Part shown: piece by piece, positions 63,052 to 64,000 of the stretch
Layout: each line of letters opens with the position of its first letter
Numbering within the stretch: position 1 is the stretch's first letter
Source of the DNA: Hydrogenophilales bacterium
Lineage (GTDB): Bacteria; Pseudomonadota; Gammaproteobacteria; Burkholderiales; Thiobacillaceae
Reading direction: 5' to 3'
DNA length: 64,000 nt
Assembly (NCBI GenBank): GCA_016703155.1
Contig: JADJCP010000004.1
Location: 248,001-312,000 of the forward strand
Translations under genes and position numbers: made by a program
The notes under the pieces: generated by a model
What the model was told of the DNA's origin: nothing
What the model saw: only the letters and a program-made list of their open reading frames with translations
Database searches by the model: none

Positions 63052-63762
63052 ATGAGCGGCCATGGCATACGCATCGAAGGACTGAAAAAACGCTACGGCT
63101 CGGGCGATACGGCGGTCGAAGCCTTGAAGAGGGTCGACATGCAGGTTGCGCCGGGCGAGGTCGTCGGCCTGATCGGGCCCTCGGGTTCGGGTAAAAGCAC
63201 CTTGCTGAAATGCCTGGGGGCGGTGATCGACCCAACCGCCGGGCGCATGACTCTGGGCGATGAAACGATCTACGAAGACGGCTGGAAGGTGCGTGATCTG
63301 CGCGCCTTGCGGCGCGACAAGATCGGCTTCGTTTTCCAGGCACCGTATCTGATTCCCTTTCTCGACGTGACCGATAACGTCGCCCTGCTGCCCATGCTCG
63401 CCGGCGTTGCCAACAGCGAAGCGCGCCAGCGCGCCCTCGATCTATTGACCGCGCTCGACGTTCAGCACCGAGCCAAAGCCATGCCTTCGAGGTTATCCGG
63501 CGGCGAGCAGCAGCGCGTCGCCATCGCCCGGGGACTGGTTAACCGACCGCCGGTGATTCTCGCCGACGAACCGACCGCGCCACTTGATTCGGAGCGCGCC
63601 ATGGCGGTCATACGCATCCTCAACGAAATGGCCCGCAAGTATGAAACGGCGATCATCGTCGTCACCCATGATGAAAAAATCATCCCGACCTTCAAACGCA
63701 TCTATCACATCCGCGACGGCGTGACTCACGAAGAAACCGGTGAAGGCCGGGCATTCGCATGA
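63052..63762 (+). CDS. ABC exporter ATPase, DevA/MacB-type
   Basis: A 236-aa ATPase with Walker A GPSGSGKSTLLKCLG, Q-loop FVFQAPYLIPFLDV, signature LSGGEQQRVAIARGL, Walker B VILADEPTAPLDS (Pro where Ala is usual) and H-loop VVTHDEKI. The ATG is 1 base after the permease stop. Last gene of the tetR-devBCA-like operon. Confidence 0.9.
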   Translation: MSGHGIRIEGLKKRYGSGDTAVEALKRVDMQVAPGEVVGLIGPSGSGKSTLLKCLGAVIDPTAGRMTLGDETIYEDGWKVRDLRALRRDKIGFVFQAPYLIPFLDVTDNVALLPMLAGVANSEARQRALDLLTALDVQHRAKAMPSRLSGGEQQRVAIARGLVNRPPVILADEPTAPLDSERAMAVIRILNEMARKYETAIIVVTHDEKIIPTFKRIYHIRDGVTHEETGEGRAFA

Positions 63763-63835
63763 ACCGGAATGGGCACGTGCATCCGACCCCCTTGGGCGGT
63801 ACCCGGCGTGCTGAAAAATACGCTGGAGGACCGAT

Positions 63836-64000
63836 TTACCTTGGCCGCAGGTGTTGCCGTATCCAGTCGGCCAAGGCGGCTTCGTCGAGGTCGCCGGCGG
63901 CGAGGGCGAGCATGGTCGTGACGCACTCCAGATCGTCGGCGATGAGTTCGTGACGATTCAACGCCAAGAATAACTCGATGCACACGAACGCCGTCCGCTT
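63836..64000 (-). CDS. doc: Doc (death-on-curing) toxin, C-terminal part, cut by the window edge
   Basis: The minus-strand frame from the window edge to TAA at 63836 reads KRTAFVCIELFLALNRHELI, then CVTTMLALAAGDLDEAALAD and WIRQHLRPR. This matches the end of Fic/Doc toxins (GNKRTAF...FLxxNG...A...). The catalytic HPFxxGN region begins at or beyond base 64000, and the antitoxin should lie outside the window. Doc toxins phosphorylate EF-Tu. Bases 63763-63835 hold nothing recognisable. Confidence 0.75.
   Translation of the reverse strand, partial: KRTAFVCIELFLALNRHELIADDLECVTTMLALAAGDLDEAALADWIRQHLRPR

Noticed and set aside
63759..63953. Plus-strand 64-codon frame after the exporter ATPase
   Set aside because: It runs antisense to a recognisable Doc C-terminus on the minus strand.

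Overview
The window is high-GC, densely packed proteobacterial chromosome. The best fit is a chemolithoautotrophic, nitrate-sensing betaproteobacterium of the Thiobacillus/Nitrosomonadales type. Four things point that way: a non-carboxysomal form I RuBisCO operon (cbbR, cbbL, cbbS, cbbQ, cbbO); a narXL nitrate/nitrite two-component system next to a Crp/Fnr regulator; an argH / hemCDXY neighbourhood typical of betaproteobacteria; and two proteins with exosortase-H-type (IPTL-like) sorting segments. The genus is inference. No rRNA, tRNA or CRISPR array was seen.

Layout. 0-6 kb: 3' end of an outer-membrane-type protein, a scar holding a duplicated 3' end of an EF-G gene and a desaturase remnant, an IPTL-CTERM protein, an EF-G paralogue, lemA and a GIDE-domain partner. 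6-15 kb: Crp/Fnr regulator, narXL, tas, a lipoprotein, a pseudopilin, a large GGDEF/EAL protein and a CZB zinc-binding protein. 15-27 kb: prlC, a run of small redox/housekeeping genes, a hydrolase, and an ABC-2 exporter (NodI/NodJ type) whose two genes are separated by an opposite-strand PhnD-like + PAS/GGDEF/EAL block, then trhP. 26.7-30.8 kb (minus strand): algH-ruvX-pyrR-pyrB-[DUF4258-DUF2283]-pyrC-like. 30.9-37 kb: photolyase, DOMON-like protein, NamZ-like glycosidase, ParA, SDR and a flavin/iron-sulfur reductase. 37-42.4 kb: hemC-hemD-hemX-hemY (short HemY), a secreted thioredoxin and argH.

42.4-54.2 kb is the carbon-fixation region. A CbbO-like paralogue without an adjacent CbbQ and a 127-aa companion come first. 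A decayed island follows, holding kdpA, ankyrin and IS5 remnants and a mid-cut XrtH-type protein. Then come divergent cbbR and cbbLSQO, with palindromic CbbR-type sites and repeat hairpins between the genes, and two small unknown genes at the end. 54.3-64 kb: HDOD protein, PsiE, universal stress protein, a single-chain MmeI-like type IIG restriction-modification enzyme with a compositionally distinct specificity region, a toxin-antitoxin scar, a TetR-controlled DevBCA-like exporter with a perfect palindromic operator, and the 3' end of a doc toxin gene running off the window.

At least seven otherwise well-conserved genes carry a single-base frameshift, most of them in a short G or C run. I read these mainly as sequence errors and annotate the genes as joined frames, but real decay cannot be excluded without reads.
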